NCBI GenBank assembly: GCA_029721435.1
Contig: CM056583.1
Span: 77,627,120-77,691,119 of the forward strand
DNA from: Gymnothorax reevesii
Taxonomy: Eukaryota; Chordata; Actinopteri; Anguilliformes; Muraenidae
Direction: 5' to 3'
Length of the DNA: 64,000 bases
Both the position numbers and the translations under genes were made by a program. The notes beneath the pieces are model-generated. The model saw only the letters and a list, made by a program, of their open reading frames with translations, had not been told where the DNA came from and ran no database searches. Below are positions 23,581 to 35,560 of the stretch, piece after piece (position 1 is the stretch's first letter; each line of letters opens with the position of its first letter).

Positions 23581-25195
23581 CTGTACTGTAAAAAAGTATT
23601 TGTCCCCTTGCTAAATGCTCTATTTTTCTAATATTTGTCTCATATTAAAATTTGTTAGATGATCTGAAATTTTGAAATGAGATAAAAATGCAGCTCATAA
23701 ATGATCATTTCAAAAGAGTCATTCAAAACCTATGTGAAAAACCTCTGTTATTCACCCATCTGAAAAAACAATTGCCCTCCCCCAAACCCAATAACTGGCA
23801 GTGCCTCCCTTGGTGGCAACAACTACAGTACAATCAAAACATTTGTATTAACTGGCATTGAGTCTTTTACATCGCTGTGGAGGAAATTTGGGCGACTTGC
23901 CTTAGCAGAATTGTTTGATTCAGCCAAATTGAAGGATTTTAGAGTTTAGTTTAAGGTCATGCCACATCATCTCAACCAGATTTAAGTAAGGACTTTGACT
24001 TGGCCACACCAAATCATTGTTTCTTTTAAGATAATTGGAGGTGGTCTTGCTTGTGTGTTTTGGATCATTGCCCTGCAGCATAATGTAACTGTTCTTTAGC
24101 TTTAGGTCATGGGCTGAAGGCCAGAAATGGTTCCATCAATGCTGGTAAGCCACCCAGGTCCTAAACCAGCAAAGCAGACCCAGACCATCACACTGCCACC
24201 ACTGTGTTTGAATGTTAGCATGATGTTCTTATTGCGGAATGCTGTTTGCTTTCCGCCAGATGTAATGGGGACTCGTGTCTACAGAAAAAAAACAAAAAAA
24301 AATCCCACTTTTGATTAATCAGTCCACAGATTATTATCCCAAAAGTCTTGGGGTCATCAAGATTATTTTTGTTTTTTTTTGGCAAATGTGAAACAAGATT
24401 TTGTGTGACATGAGCCACTGTGTTCTTTTTAGTAAGCAGTGGTTTTTGTTGTGCAGCTCGCGGATGGACGCCATTTTTTCCCCAGTCTCTTTCCCATTGA
24501 GGAATTGTGATTACTGATCCTATCTGAGGCAAGTGAGACCTTCTGTGGTTTAGATGTCAGTCTGGGTTCTTTTGAGAACTACTGGATGAGGCATCAATGT
24601 GCTCTTGGAGGAATTTTGGTCGGTAGGCCAAAAAGATTCCAGGAACCTTTCCTGGAAAGGTTCACCACTAGTCTGAGTTTTCTCCATTTGTACATAATGG
24701 CTCTCACCATGGTTTGCTGGAATCCCAGAGCCTTAGAAATGGCTTTGTAACTCTTCCCGAACTGTAGATGTCAAAACATTTGTTTCTCATCTGTTTTTGA
24801 ATTTTTTTTAGATTGCAACATCATGTACTGCTATTTGCCTATTGCGAGACAGGTTTGATTTAAGTAATAGCTAGATTCAACAGGGCTGGCAGTCATCATG
24901 CCTAGGTGCGTCTAGTGAAATGTCAATGCATGTCAACGAAATGTCAATGAATCTTATTTATTTATTTTTTTATTGGCTGATTTAGTATCTATAGATAATA
25001 ATATTCTCATATAGGGCCAGTTACGGTTGGATAACTTTTCCCTTCGATAAATGAAATCATCATTTGAAAACTGCGCTTTGTGTTTACTCAGGTTATCGTT
25101 AACTGTTATTCAAACCAGTTTTAAGCATTTACCTGTGACAATAATTCAAAAATTGAGGAAATGAGGAGGGAGCTGAAGCTTTTTCATAGTACTGG
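23581..25195 (-). mobile_element. Full-length but decayed Tc1-like transposon, second family
   Basis: About 1.6 kb, beginning ctgtactgtaaaaaagtat and ending ctttttcatagtactgg, so the ends are imperfect inverted repeats. The minus-strand frame at 24532-24215 still reads recognisable Tc1 transposase pieces: W-G-K-N-G-V-H-P-R-A-A-Q-Q-K-P-L-L-T-K-K, then L-D-D-P-K-T-F. Stops and frameshifts occur throughout. Its left end directly abuts the previous element. Confidence 0.85.
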
Positions 25196-26562
25196 ACTTT
25201 ATTTTAATTCCATCCTCGAATGCTTCCGCTCAACTAATTTTATTCTAATGCGTAAGTTTACTGCTACTAATGCACACTTATCAGAAAATTGCATTTTAAA
25301 AAATGTATTTGCGTTTACGAAGAACGGTCATTCTTCCTGTAAAAGTGAAAAAACTACTGACATGTTTATGTCGGCAAGATGATTTACAAATTCACTTGAT
25401 TGTCTAAGAATCTCAGTCAGAGAGGTTGCTCTGAATTTTGTTGCACTAAGCAGGAGCATTGCGCAGGTCATTTATTCACTTGGCTTAGCTCTAATAGCAC
25501 TTTTCTCAATAAATCTCAATTAATGGTATTTGCATAGTTCATAGTATTCTATTTAATTCTTTCAAATCTGGAAAACATTGCTGGCTGGAGAGCTTACTCT
25601 TAACATAAAATGAAAGAAAGATGAACCTTATGAATCACCACTCGGTTTTTAAAAAGCTCACAGTGGCAGTGTCCTTTTAATTTAGCTTTTTATTTGAGTT
25701 TCACACTTCAAAAAGTATGCGTACACCCAGTGAGGCTCCATCTCTTTTGCTGTTTACGTAAAGGTTTGTCTAAATTCTTGCTGTTTGGTTCCAAATGCTG
25801 CTCTTTAGCCAAGGCCTTGTTGCCAAGAATACTTCTCTGTTACACATCAAACTGGCCGCCAACAGTGGAAAATGTACCCAGATTGTGGCAGTAAACACAG
25901 ATGAAATCAGTCAACAGAGAACAGTCATTAGGGTCCTCAGGAAAGGAGACATTCCAGATGGATGCAGTGAAGACATCTAAATAATAGAGGAGAAACAGAG
26001 TGTTTTAAAAAGGGGGGTGTGCAACGCTACACTCAGACACTCCATCTTTTGGGGAAGGTTTTAGGCCTGAGTTAAGGACTGGGTCCTTCTCGTGAAGAAT
26101 CATCTTTATTTCAGTGAAAAATATACACTCCAAACAGTATTTTTTCCTCCTCTCAAAATGACTATTTCAACTGAGTGAACAAGTCTTGAGTATTTCAATA
26201 ACATTTCGTTAGCCTCATAACATAATTGCCGGAGTCATATGTTTGCCAAATTGACATACTGGCTGCCTGCTTGCTTATTTTTCCGAATCAAGCAGTGGTA
26301 CCGCTTCCACTCTGAGCCATTCTTCAGCCAATCAGATTGTACCTAAGTGGAATTGTAAGCCACTCAGATGGTTCGTAATTGGAATTTTTTCCCAACTCGG
26401 TTATGAAAAATAATCCGGTTGACTGCCTGTTCTTTTGTACCGCAAGAAAATGCATTTTCCTCTTTTCTGAAATCCTTAAAAAAAAAATGTAAAAGAAAAT
26501 CCTCTCTTACAAATAAATAAACAAGAAAAATGAGTTAGGCAATTGTACTATGAGGCTAACGA
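25196..26562. other. Intergenic DNA, nothing recognised
   Basis: AT-rich unique sequence. Short frames at 25694-25980 lack motifs and splice support. Confidence 0.45.
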
Positions 26563-26565
26563 TCT

Positions 26566-26628
<63 letters not shown>
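26563..26628. repeat. (CT)n(CA)n compound microsatellite
   Basis: About 18 bp of CT followed by about 48 bp of CA repeat. The minus-strand Cys-Val-rich translation here is an artefact of the repeat. Confidence 0.95.
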
Positions 26629-26630
<2 letters not shown>

Positions 26631-26864
26631 CACACAGTGTCTTGAGGTATTGACTTGAGGTAGTCACTGTATCGACTGCTTCCCTCAGCATGCAACTCTA
26701 TGTTGCTCAGTGACCCATGCAGATTCTTGCAAGATAACATCAGGACAAATGTGAAAAATGCACAGAAAGGCACTCACGAAACCATGAGTTTTTATTCCAT
26801 CTTTTCCAGTCAGATAAATCTTTGAGGTAATGTAATACATCTTGGCAGGTAATTTTTTTTGCAG

Positions 26865-27058
26865 CTAGTTAGCGGATGTTTTTATTCAATGCAGCAGTTG
26901 ATTAAACTAGCCAAGGGCCATTCCCCCCTGGGGCAATATGGGGTTAAAGGCTTAAGCAATGGGCTGAAAGCCTGCTCTGATCTTATTATTGTCGCCATAG
27001 GGCTTGAACCACTAACCTTGCAGCTCCTGGCCAGCGATATAAGGCTCTTTTTTTGAGC
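26865..27058. repeat. Dispersed fish-type interspersed repeat
   Basis: The block with gggcaatatggggttaaagg, followed by ttattattgtcgccatagggcttgaaccactaacc, resembles a repeat common in fish genomes that carries the phrase gggttaagggccttgctcaa and a B-box-like gattgaaccaccaacc. The family name is uncertain. Recognition is from memory of the pattern. Confidence 0.45.
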
Positions 27059-29735
27059 TTTTGCAAATGGAAATGGATGCGGCAGTTATGCAAAAATTTC
27101 TCCATCTGAAACAGCAAATTTATCACATTCACCCAGTTTCATAGTTTCCTGCTCTAAACAAAAAGTCTTTGCATCTTGGAGGCATGTCAATGTGTCGTCA
27201 AGGTGGTGTGGCATTCTACAATTTTTGTATCAGAGATTTGGGTTGCATTTTGACTGACCCCAACTGCTTTTTAATGCAAACGCATTGCACTATAGTGCTT
27301 TCATGAGACTGAATCACAGCCAGCAGAGTTGTTCACGAATAAACGCATATCAGTTCCTTCCAATTATCATTTTCATTGTACCCTAAAAATAATGCCTATA
27401 AATTGGTAATGGAGTGTAATGGGAGAAGGAGGGTGAAGGGGTATTTTTATACATGTGAATATTTTCTTTGTGAGGGGAAATGAAAATAATTAACTTCTGC
27501 ACCACGCTTGTTTTAATAGCACTAGAGCCATTTTGTATACAGTTCAAATTACCCATATCTTTTCATACAAAACACATTACCTGGAGAATCAACCTCTATC
27601 CCAAAAACATTTCTACACTTCATAATCTTGGGGCACTATTCTTCGATGACAAAAGGGTGGCGGTCATTCAAGTCAGGTGCTTGTTCTTCACCTGATATAA
27701 CTGGCAGTTCACTATGACATACATGCGCTGATTTTAAAGGATATGACAGCGGATAATCTGATTGGCCTTAATGTAACCAAACCCTCTCCATGTACATCGG
27801 CCATCAACACATCTTTGCCCAACCCTTTTGTCAATGCTGCCACAATGGTGGGTTATATATGTAAATATGGTATAAATACTGCTTATACTGAAGCATACTG
27901 AAGGATATCCCTCCTATAAAGGGATATCCTTCGCAGTGACCAAACTTTTTGTCCAACACTGTATTCAGGCCCTGGCCTGCAACAACGGATTCCCCTGTTT
28001 CTGGAAGGTGGAGGCATATTTGAGAAGTAACACACACACTGTCAAAACACACAATGAGTATGGAAAGGTAACATAAGTAGGATAAGCAATTATGAGGATG
28101 GTAGTTACATGCGCAAGGAAGAAAGACATGCTGTCCTCATAAAAATGTAATGACACTTGGAGTTCTATCTTTAAAGCATGAATGGCTTTTTGCTAGCATT
28201 TGTATATTAGCAACTGTTTCCTAACATTCCATTGTATTCTTCTGCAATGGAATTCCATTAAAAACAGTTAACCATTCTATCTATTTCTATCAATTACCTC
28301 TGGCTAAACTAGCAACAGTTTCTAAATACATGTTCAGTTTAGTGGCCAGTTTGCTAATAGACTGCATGATGACTTTGGAAAGGTAATGCATGCATGCTAA
28401 GGAATTCTGAGGGTGACGCTTGGCTAGATAGACAACCAAGCTGTACAAGTTTGACTAAAGTAGCGCATGGAGTTCAGTTTGAATTCAATGAAAGTGGAAA
28501 TACTTATTGAGATTGCAACATACTCTCCTTGAAAATTAATTTAAGCCACTGCTTCTTTGTATCTTCCGAGACTGGCAAAACGTTAAGACATTTGACATTA
28601 TGTTGGTTGTTGCAATTAACGACAGAGCTCTCGGCGTTTTAGCCAGAACAGAAGTCAGCCTTTTCAGTGACTCTATCCTGTGCCTGGCGCAGATGACCTG
28701 CCCTTTGTCTGTCACTCCCTGATGTCACACTTTGGCCTGAGAGGGGAAAAAAATGGAAACGGAGCGTTCAGAGCTCCAAGAAACTTGAGGTTTACGCTTA
28801 CAAGGATTTCATCCACATATGTTTACCTCATTGTTTGAAACTTAGCAATTTGCCACGTTAGCATTAAGAACACTTTAGCCGTCCCTGTTCTAGTGTAGGC
28901 AGTGGAAGAGCCATTTTCACATGTGCAGCATGCTGAAGACCAGCAGCCATTTCAGCTGTGGCACAGCACCAGAGAAATTTATGGAGAATATATGAATGCT
29001 CCTATAACAGTAGTACAACATAATAAAAGTCAGGGGGACAATGTTTAATCAAAGTTAAGCTGTACACCATAAAACTTCAGTCTCCATGTGTGTAAGACCT
29101 GCCAAGTTCCTTTAGTTCGAGCACACTGGAGTTTTACTTATTGGGCAGTGGTACTTCTTGTGGTCTTATTAATTCTTGAGTGAGACAGACGACTAAATAC
29201 GATTATTTTAATTAAACTTGGGGAGGAAAGTGATGCAAAATTCAAGATCAATTTGTCCACGTTAAACAATGTAATTAAAGACCTGAAACAGTTTAATATG
29301 CTGCTGGCAGAGCATGATAGATTCAGCGGAAAGCTATTTGAGTACGGCGTACATTATCACTGTTCAGCACATGGCTGTGATGTAAATAAAACATCTTTTT
29401 TTCCTCTGGACATCTCTATACATTAAAGTTTCCAAAGCATTAGAATAACTTATCTCCAAAAACATACCATTGTGTCCAAGGAGTTTGCTACGAAATAGCT
29501 TTATGATAACCTGAATCTGAGATATAACGCAAGGGATTGAGCACAAAAATAAAGGGGGCATATCTTATGCACACTAGCTGTGAATGCGTTCTATAAAAAA
29601 AAAGAAAAATGGGTGCAATGTGTGCAAAGACTCTTCATATGTAACCCACAAAACCCCAACAATAATATCAATAACACAAAAATCTGAGGGTTACAAAAGA
29701 CTACGCTTCCCCACTGAACTATTCAACTAAATGAA
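27059..29735. other. Intergenic DNA; one hairpin, otherwise nothing firm
   Basis: AT-rich sequence with a perfect 12-bp hairpin at 27900-27932 and a slightly G+C-richer unique patch near 28600-28960. No coding exon was recognised. Confidence 0.4.
27900..27932. repeat. Perfect 12-bp inverted repeat (hairpin)
   Basis: gaaggatatccc, a 9-base loop, then gggatatccttc. The neighbouring text (accaaactttttgtccaacactg) resembles mariner/Tc1-type repeat flanks, so this may be the end of a small transposon copy. Confidence 0.6.
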
Positions 29736-31480
29736 TGAGTACAGAGACTAAAGGCAAAAGTGAGTCACTTTTATTATAAGCATCTTGTCTTTCAATATAA
29801 AAATATATATACAAGTCAATCAGTACTTTATTCCAATAAATAGTTAAAAAGTTACACTGAGAACCAACCTGCCGTAAGACTCTAGTACAAGGCCAAAGAA
29901 AAAAATCAAACAAATTCAAAAGAACACAACAAACCAAAACCAAAATAACCCTCAAAAAGACAAATGCATTTCTATCAGAGGTGAGGACAAAAAGATGGGC
30001 GCCAGCCGAGACCAAAATCACCCAGAGAGAACCCGCTAAAAGGTACAGCAAGATTATTGCACGCAATCAAACTGCCCACCACACTCGGCAGTATACTAAA
30101 CCATAGGAGCGCTGCACTCAACTTAGTGACACACCACAGTGTACCATGCCATAAAAGTGCTACAATCTAATTATTATCCACAGCATTCAAGCTAAAAGCC
30201 ACTACAAAGTGCAGTCTAAATTAAGCTACTACCATATGGCCCAGTTATTGCACACAAAATCAATGTGTCCCAGTTTCACTAATCAACACTGTAGCCATAG
30301 TATGTGTACTGCACTGAGAATAGGTGACCCCGGCCCTCAAGGTTCTCTTGGTCCAGACTGACAAAGAAAAAACACAAATCCCCACCAAAAAATTCAAACA
30401 AATAAACAACAAAAGATCACACAAAAAAAACACACTCTGGAGGTGGCTTCACAATCCACTAAGGCCTACCAAACAACCTAGGCTAGTATACCATCAATAG
30501 CAGAAGGGATGGCTAAAGGCCTAGTAGGCTACTCAACCTGCTAAAGGTAGAGCAGGGAAGTTCAGTTCACAGCTAACTGAACACAGGGAAAAACAGTGGC
30601 TACAACAGTGGCTGAAAAATAAAAAAAAAGAATGATACATCAAGTATATGCTTACCAAGCCAGCATTATCATAACGCCTTGCAACTATACAAAATATAAC
30701 AAGTACCTGTTAAAGTTTATGCCGACACCACCTGGGAAAGCGGAGCACACACACACAGCATACACTTGGACACAGTCACTACAAGAATCACAAAGGCATG
30801 ATCACTATTAAGCATTACATCACATTCTCCACATACATTCACATATGCCATTATTTAATAATCACATAAATTTGCCTCTTTAAAACTAGAATAAGCACGC
30901 CAGCTTGGCAATCCCTCTTATATTAACCAACCATGTACCAAAGAGCTTCAAAGCCAACAAACACCTGCTTAGTCATGGTTCCTAAATTCCCATTAACATC
31001 CGCATTTCCAATGTTAACAAACAGTGCATTTACCTCGTTAAAGTCAGATATAGGCACACAAACAGTCAGCTAATCTTTTCGCCTGCATGACAAGGGCCAC
31101 TCAGAATTAAATCGCCGCTGGCCAGGTCTAAACGCGAGCAGTACTCTCACCACTTTCAAGTTCCAAACAAAGACTGGGTCCTCACGTCGACTACACTATT
31201 GTACCTGCGTTTCCTGGTCACGTGAAGTTAAAAAAATGCCGCTCGGCAGTTCACTAGACTTATCAGGTGATTCGCTAAATTCGGATATCAACTCTGCCCC
31301 CTCCCACCCGTCACACATATAAGCACACAGATGTACAGTAAAGTGTATGACGAGGGCTTTGATTGGATTTTTGCTTGGGAAGTTTGAGTTGATGCTGTAG
31401 GATGTGTCATTTGGTTTAGTTTCATGCACTTTAATGAAGCGAAAGTGCTTTGCTAACATATGACGCGTGACCCCTCATTC
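29736..31480 (-). other. Unclassified transcript-like minus-strand segment (non-coding or retroelement)
   Basis: On the minus strand this 1.7-kb stretch is T/G-rich. It starts in a CpG-richer part (31080-31320) and ends with two AATAAA-type signals near 29835 and 29775. It contains a strong acceptor-like tract (ctttttttttatttttcag, near 30620) and donor-like sites, but no long or motif-bearing frame. The 115-codon hydrophobic frame at 29719-30066 looks like a composition artefact. Similar phrases recur inside it, including gtgcaataat/gtgcaataac and variants of ggtatactg. It could be a non-coding RNA, an LTR or untranslated region of a retroelement, or a repeat. Confidence 0.25.
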
Positions 31481-31654
31481 TGCCAGTCATTCTGAGAAAT
31501 ACTCACTTTTTGTGTTTGTACATTCATGAATGTAACCTTTAAATAAGACCTGTTTTTAATAGACATACAAATAAGTTATAAATCAGGCTGATATCTTAAG
31601 GTTTGCAACATTCTCATTTTTAATTGAGCAAGAGAGCATGGCATTACAATACAG

Positions 31655-31725
31655 GCATCTACTGTAGCAGATACTCTCACCCAGAGCGACTTACAACTCA
31701 GAATGCATGTTAGAAGGACCGAAAG
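31655..31725. repeat. Short dispersed repeat fragment
   Basis: Contains cagatactctcacccagagcgacttacaa, the kind of phrase found in a widespread fish interspersed repeat. It is only a fragment and the family is not assigned. Confidence 0.4.
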
Positions 31726-31805
31726 TGCTGAAAGTCCTAGAAGGTGGTAGCAGTCCAGGTGCCAGTGGCAGCCACAAAACTTGGATCAGGTAGCAATGCC
31801 ACATT

Positions 31806-31827
31806 GGGGGGATGGGGGGATGGTGGG
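31806..31827 (+). other. G-run tract, weak G-quadruplex candidate
   Basis: Two runs of six G followed by GG/GGG runs, separated by short AT loops. A local low-complexity feature. Confidence 0.4.
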
Positions 31828-32088
31828 TGTGCCAGTAGGTCAGAATTGGAAGAATGGAGTGGTCCAGCAGGTGTGTGTCTTATGAAGCTAATGCCCTCAG
31901 CTGTTATAAAGAGTAAGCATTATCTCACGATGCAAGATTTCTGGTTTTCATTACTTACTCACAGAGCTTGAATTATCTTCCATGTACTGTTTTTACGTGT
32001 ATAGTAATTGGCTGCTTGGTCGCAGCATGACTTTCTCACTAAGATGCCTTTAAAGCGCACTCCATTAGCGTACTGTTCTGTTTATGCT

Positions 32089-32261
32089 GGAGTGGCATGG
32101 TGTTAAGCGGACAGCAAGAGCATTGTTACCTCACAGCGACAGGATTGTGCGTTCAAATCAGGCCCAGGGCCTTACTGTGTTGAGTTTGCATGTTCCCCTC
32201 CTACTCATGTGGATTTACTCCAGTTTCCGCCCGCAGACCAAAGAAATCCAGGTTTGGCTAA
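32089..32261 (+). mobile_element. SINE-like repeat, left part (split by an insertion)
   Basis: Contains a tRNA-like head (ttacctcacagcgacaggat, then the B-box-like gttcaaatc). After it comes the body phrase gagtttgcatgttcccc with tccagtttccgcccgcagacc, all characteristic of an abundant fish SINE/LINE-tail repeat. It stops at 32261, and the matching continuation resumes at 32672. Confidence 0.65.
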
Positions 32262-32671
32262 TAGGAACGATCTGATATAGTGCAAAACTGTCGTAAATCG
32301 GGAGACAAGATGAAGGAGGGGGATTTTTTGTCGACGTCCGCACTTCCAGTAATAAGACCAGCTTCGCCAAGTCAATGCATGCATGACGAAATGCGATGAG
32401 CACTGCGCAGCTTCGCAGTCGAATACTATCGTGGATACACAGATATGAATATGAAAATGCCGCAAGATTCAAATAAACACTTTCATTCGAGTCAAAGCCG
32501 GAGTTTACGTCCTGGAACTAAACGCTATAAATCGCCATTATATTAGCTTGCATTCGACTGCGCGCGGATATGAGCGGAAGTTCACTCGTCGACATTTTGA
32601 CCGTTGAGCCGTCATTATCAGCAAGCATATCCGCCTTGCGATGCGCTGTATTGTATATCGGATCGTTCCTA
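32262..32671. mobile_element. 410-bp inverted-repeat element inserted in the SINE-like repeat
   Basis: The left end taggaacgatctgatata and the right end tatatcggatcgttccta are inverted repeats with one mismatch over 18 bp. The interior is CpG-richer than its surroundings and non-coding. Removing 32262-32671 restores the expected continuity of the host repeat (ggctaa next to ctggagactc). The target-site duplication is short or unclear. Confidence 0.75.
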
Positions 32672-32840
32672 CTGGAGACTCAAAAGATTGCCCTTTGGTA
32701 TGAGTGTGAGAATGAAGAGATCGCTGTGTCAGATTGGTGAACTATGCTGTTCCTGTTTTTGTCTCTTGCCCATTGGATGCTGGGATATAGACACCAGCCT
32801 CCCTGTGCCCCTAACCATGAATATGGCAGTTAGATAATGA
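32672..32840 (+). mobile_element. SINE-like repeat, right part
   Basis: ctggagactcaaaagattgcc, tatgagtgtgagaatga, gggatatagacaccagcctccc and gcagttagataatga match the expected downstream half of the repeat whose left half ends at 32261. Confidence 0.65.
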
Positions 32841-34773
32841 GCGAATTGATGGGTAATTTCAGGGCCAATTTCCCATCTCTTTGAATCTGTTTTCAGAAAT
32901 GAATGGTTGCAAATACAGCTATGTCTGAGAATATATTACCCACAGACTGAATCGCTGCTGACAAGGCCACTACTCATGCTATAACGGGTCAAGTTACAAT
33001 TTCATGTTCAGTCCATCCATTTCAACAGCACTTTTTCTTAAAGTTTGATTCAAAAGCTGCCTGCTTGAGAGCTGAGTTTGAAATGATTTCTACTGGCAAG
33101 GTTTAAAAATTGTTCAAAAAGGTCTTTTTTTTTTAAACAGACATTTGAAGTCATTGATACTTTACTTAATGGAGCTGAAAAAGCTGAAATTCAATCTGAT
33201 GTCTCAACTGTTAGGTAATCGTTGATTATTTATATCAAGGTTTTGAATCGACCGCGGTTACAATTATATGGGAGAAATATGTAAAAAATTTAAAAAAATG
33301 AAAAAAACAACCATGACATTTTCCAGTTCAGTGAGCTTTGCGCTTTAATGACCTCCTGTGAAGAGTTAGCAGAAAATGCCGATTCAGAAGATAAATACAA
33401 GTGAATTCTTTGGACTGAATGACATCATGAATGGCCCCTTCCATAAAAGACTTTCTCCCCCTCCTCAGGTGAGGATCTGCTCATTCCATAGAGCCTGAAT
33501 GGTTCTGAGGAGCTGTCAGAGGTATTAAATGTGCCCCCTATATTCAGTGCATCACACAGGGAAAAGAGGCTGGGGTCACTGAAGACAGACAGCATCATTA
33601 CTTTTGGCTTAATCCTGAGCGCTTTAATTATTCTTACCTGGGATTATAGAGAGCCTGAATAGACTGGAATTGGATTTTTTTTTTTCACCAGGACAGCCTC
33701 TGTTATTATGTGTGCGAAGCCTATGGGTTTCGACTGCCTCCAATTAATTAAAGTGCTTGATACTCTCTGGGTTGTGCGAAAGAGCTCGCCGTTTAGCAGA
33801 AGTTGATTGAGGAGAGTTTTACAGAATTGATCTGGAAGCCTCACAAGTAGGTCTCTTGCTGTGGCCAATGCAGTTGTGACTGAGCCTGTGTTCTCATGAA
33901 GGCTCTTTACCCGCTTTTTTTTTTCAAGCTATCAGTCTGCTTTGTGAAATGTACTGCCATCAGGAGACCTTGCCAAGACCCAATTGGATGGTTTCAGGAT
34001 AAAGGGGATTGATTCTATTTCTCTCTCATGCAAATGGTGTCACAACAATTCTTTCTCTTCGGCAGTCAATGTAGCGTCTCTTTAAAAAATTTGATCTTTG
34101 CTTTACTGAAAAAGCATGAGAAACAACATCAAATCTTCAATGGCTTTCTCCTTACACCATTAAGTAATGATGCATTTAGAAAAAGGCTGTTCTGGTTGAA
34201 AAAACATTTGATTCTATATTCAGCCGGAGGCAGATGAAAAACATTTAGAGATAACTGAGCATTCTGCACAAATTTGGCAATGCAAATACATTTGGTAAAG
34301 GCTGATCTAATGTTTGCACATCAACAGCAAATACTGTTTTACCTTCATTTCATGTTGCTAAAAAGTATCAGTCAGAAATGGTCCACAGAAAAATTAATCC
34401 CATTTTTTCAGTTTAATCAGTTTAATTCATTTTAATAAATTTCATGCTACATTTTCTTGCAAGCAATGAATTATTTATCACGTCACTAGCCAGATTCCAA
34501 AAGAAATTTCTTTCTGCCATCACTGGAGACCACCCACCATGATTTTAAGGTGTCTCATAGCTGCAATTCCACCATCATAACTTTCAGTGGATTTAATTAA
34601 ATTAAAGCATTGGCTATGGGAGACATTCTGCTAAAAAGGTGCTAAAAATTTGTAAACAATATCTTTTAATCAATGTAAACTCCAAATAAATGCAGACAGG
34701 TGATAAATTAAAGTATGAAAGTGAATTAATTCACTTTATTCAATTATTGGTAGAGAAATGATGCTAAGCATGT
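32841..34773. other. Intergenic DNA with a candidate conserved non-coding patch
   Basis: No coding exon. The stretch 33440-33910 is unique, less AT-biased and contains TTAATTA-type homeodomain cores (ccaattaattaaagtg). It could be a developmental enhancer, but this rests on composition alone. Confidence 0.25.
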
Positions 34774-34882
34774 GCATAAGCAGATCTCACGCCAACTGAA
34801 CTCATGTGGCAGTTTAGGGACCAATGTGTGAGACAGCACTCTCCAGCACGATCGTCAAAACACCAAATAAGGGAATATCTCA
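34774..34882 (+). mobile_element. Fragment of the same Tc1-like family as 8600-9285
   Basis: Its reverse complement shares ctcttatttggtgttttga-like text, agagtgctgtct and ccacatgagttcag with the 8750-8850 copy, in opposite orientation. Confidence 0.65.
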
Positions 34883-35160
34883 GAGATGAAAATCACTCCA
34901 TCTTTGCTGTAAGGTTTTACATCTTTAGACTTTATGCTAAGGCCTGTTGAAGCTGATCTTGCAGCTTCTGCAGGCCCAACATCTCAGAAAAGATGTTATT
35001 TTGATTTTTCAGTTAACATCTGTGTGTTTGCACAGGCCTGAATGGGCAAGAATAAACTCACCGACAAAGATATTTCTTGAAAATAATCACAAAATAAGTG
35101 TCCCTTGGTGACTACGCTTAAGATAATGTGTTCCAGCGCTTGAATTGGAGCATGCTTTTG

Positions 35161-35560
35161 TCAGGATATGTTTAATGAAAGTTTTCCCTGCATCTCATCA
35201 ACTTTGCAGAACAATATCAACAATAAATGCTTCGATGTCACTCGCCGTCTGCCCCTGTGAAACATTCCTTTGGGATTTGGGTCCATGCTGAGTCGATAGA
35301 ATAATGTAGCTCCTGTAGATTTTTCAGACATAAGCTCATGATGTTCCACCTCATCACTGAGGTACTTTATTGGGTTGAGATCTGGGGACTGTGCAGGCCT
35401 CCGGAGTGAACTGAAGTCACTCACATGTTCATGGAACCAATTGGAGATGATGTGTGATGTGACTTTGAGACATGGTGCACAGCCCTATTGAAAGTATCCT
35501 TTTTAGAAAGGGCAGGATGTGGTCATAAAATAATTCACATAATCAGCAACAAAGCTTTGC
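35161..35560 (-). mobile_element. Tc1-like transposase remnant, another family
   Basis: The minus-strand frame 35424-35161 reads R-P-A-Q-S-P-D-L-N-P-I-K-Y-L, the conserved block of Tc1 transposases (PAQSPDLNPIE-x-LW) before the last catalytic acidic region. The usual Glu is Lys here. The fragment is truncated and lacks terminal repeats. Confidence 0.8.

Noticed and set aside
26507..26773. Minus-strand protein with a long Cys-Val repeat
   Set aside because: It is the translation of a CA microsatellite.
29719..30066. 115-codon hydrophobic minus-strand frame that looks like a membrane protein
   Set aside because: The hydrophobicity comes from T-rich sequence. The frame includes the AATAAA-type signals and lies in a repeat-like block.
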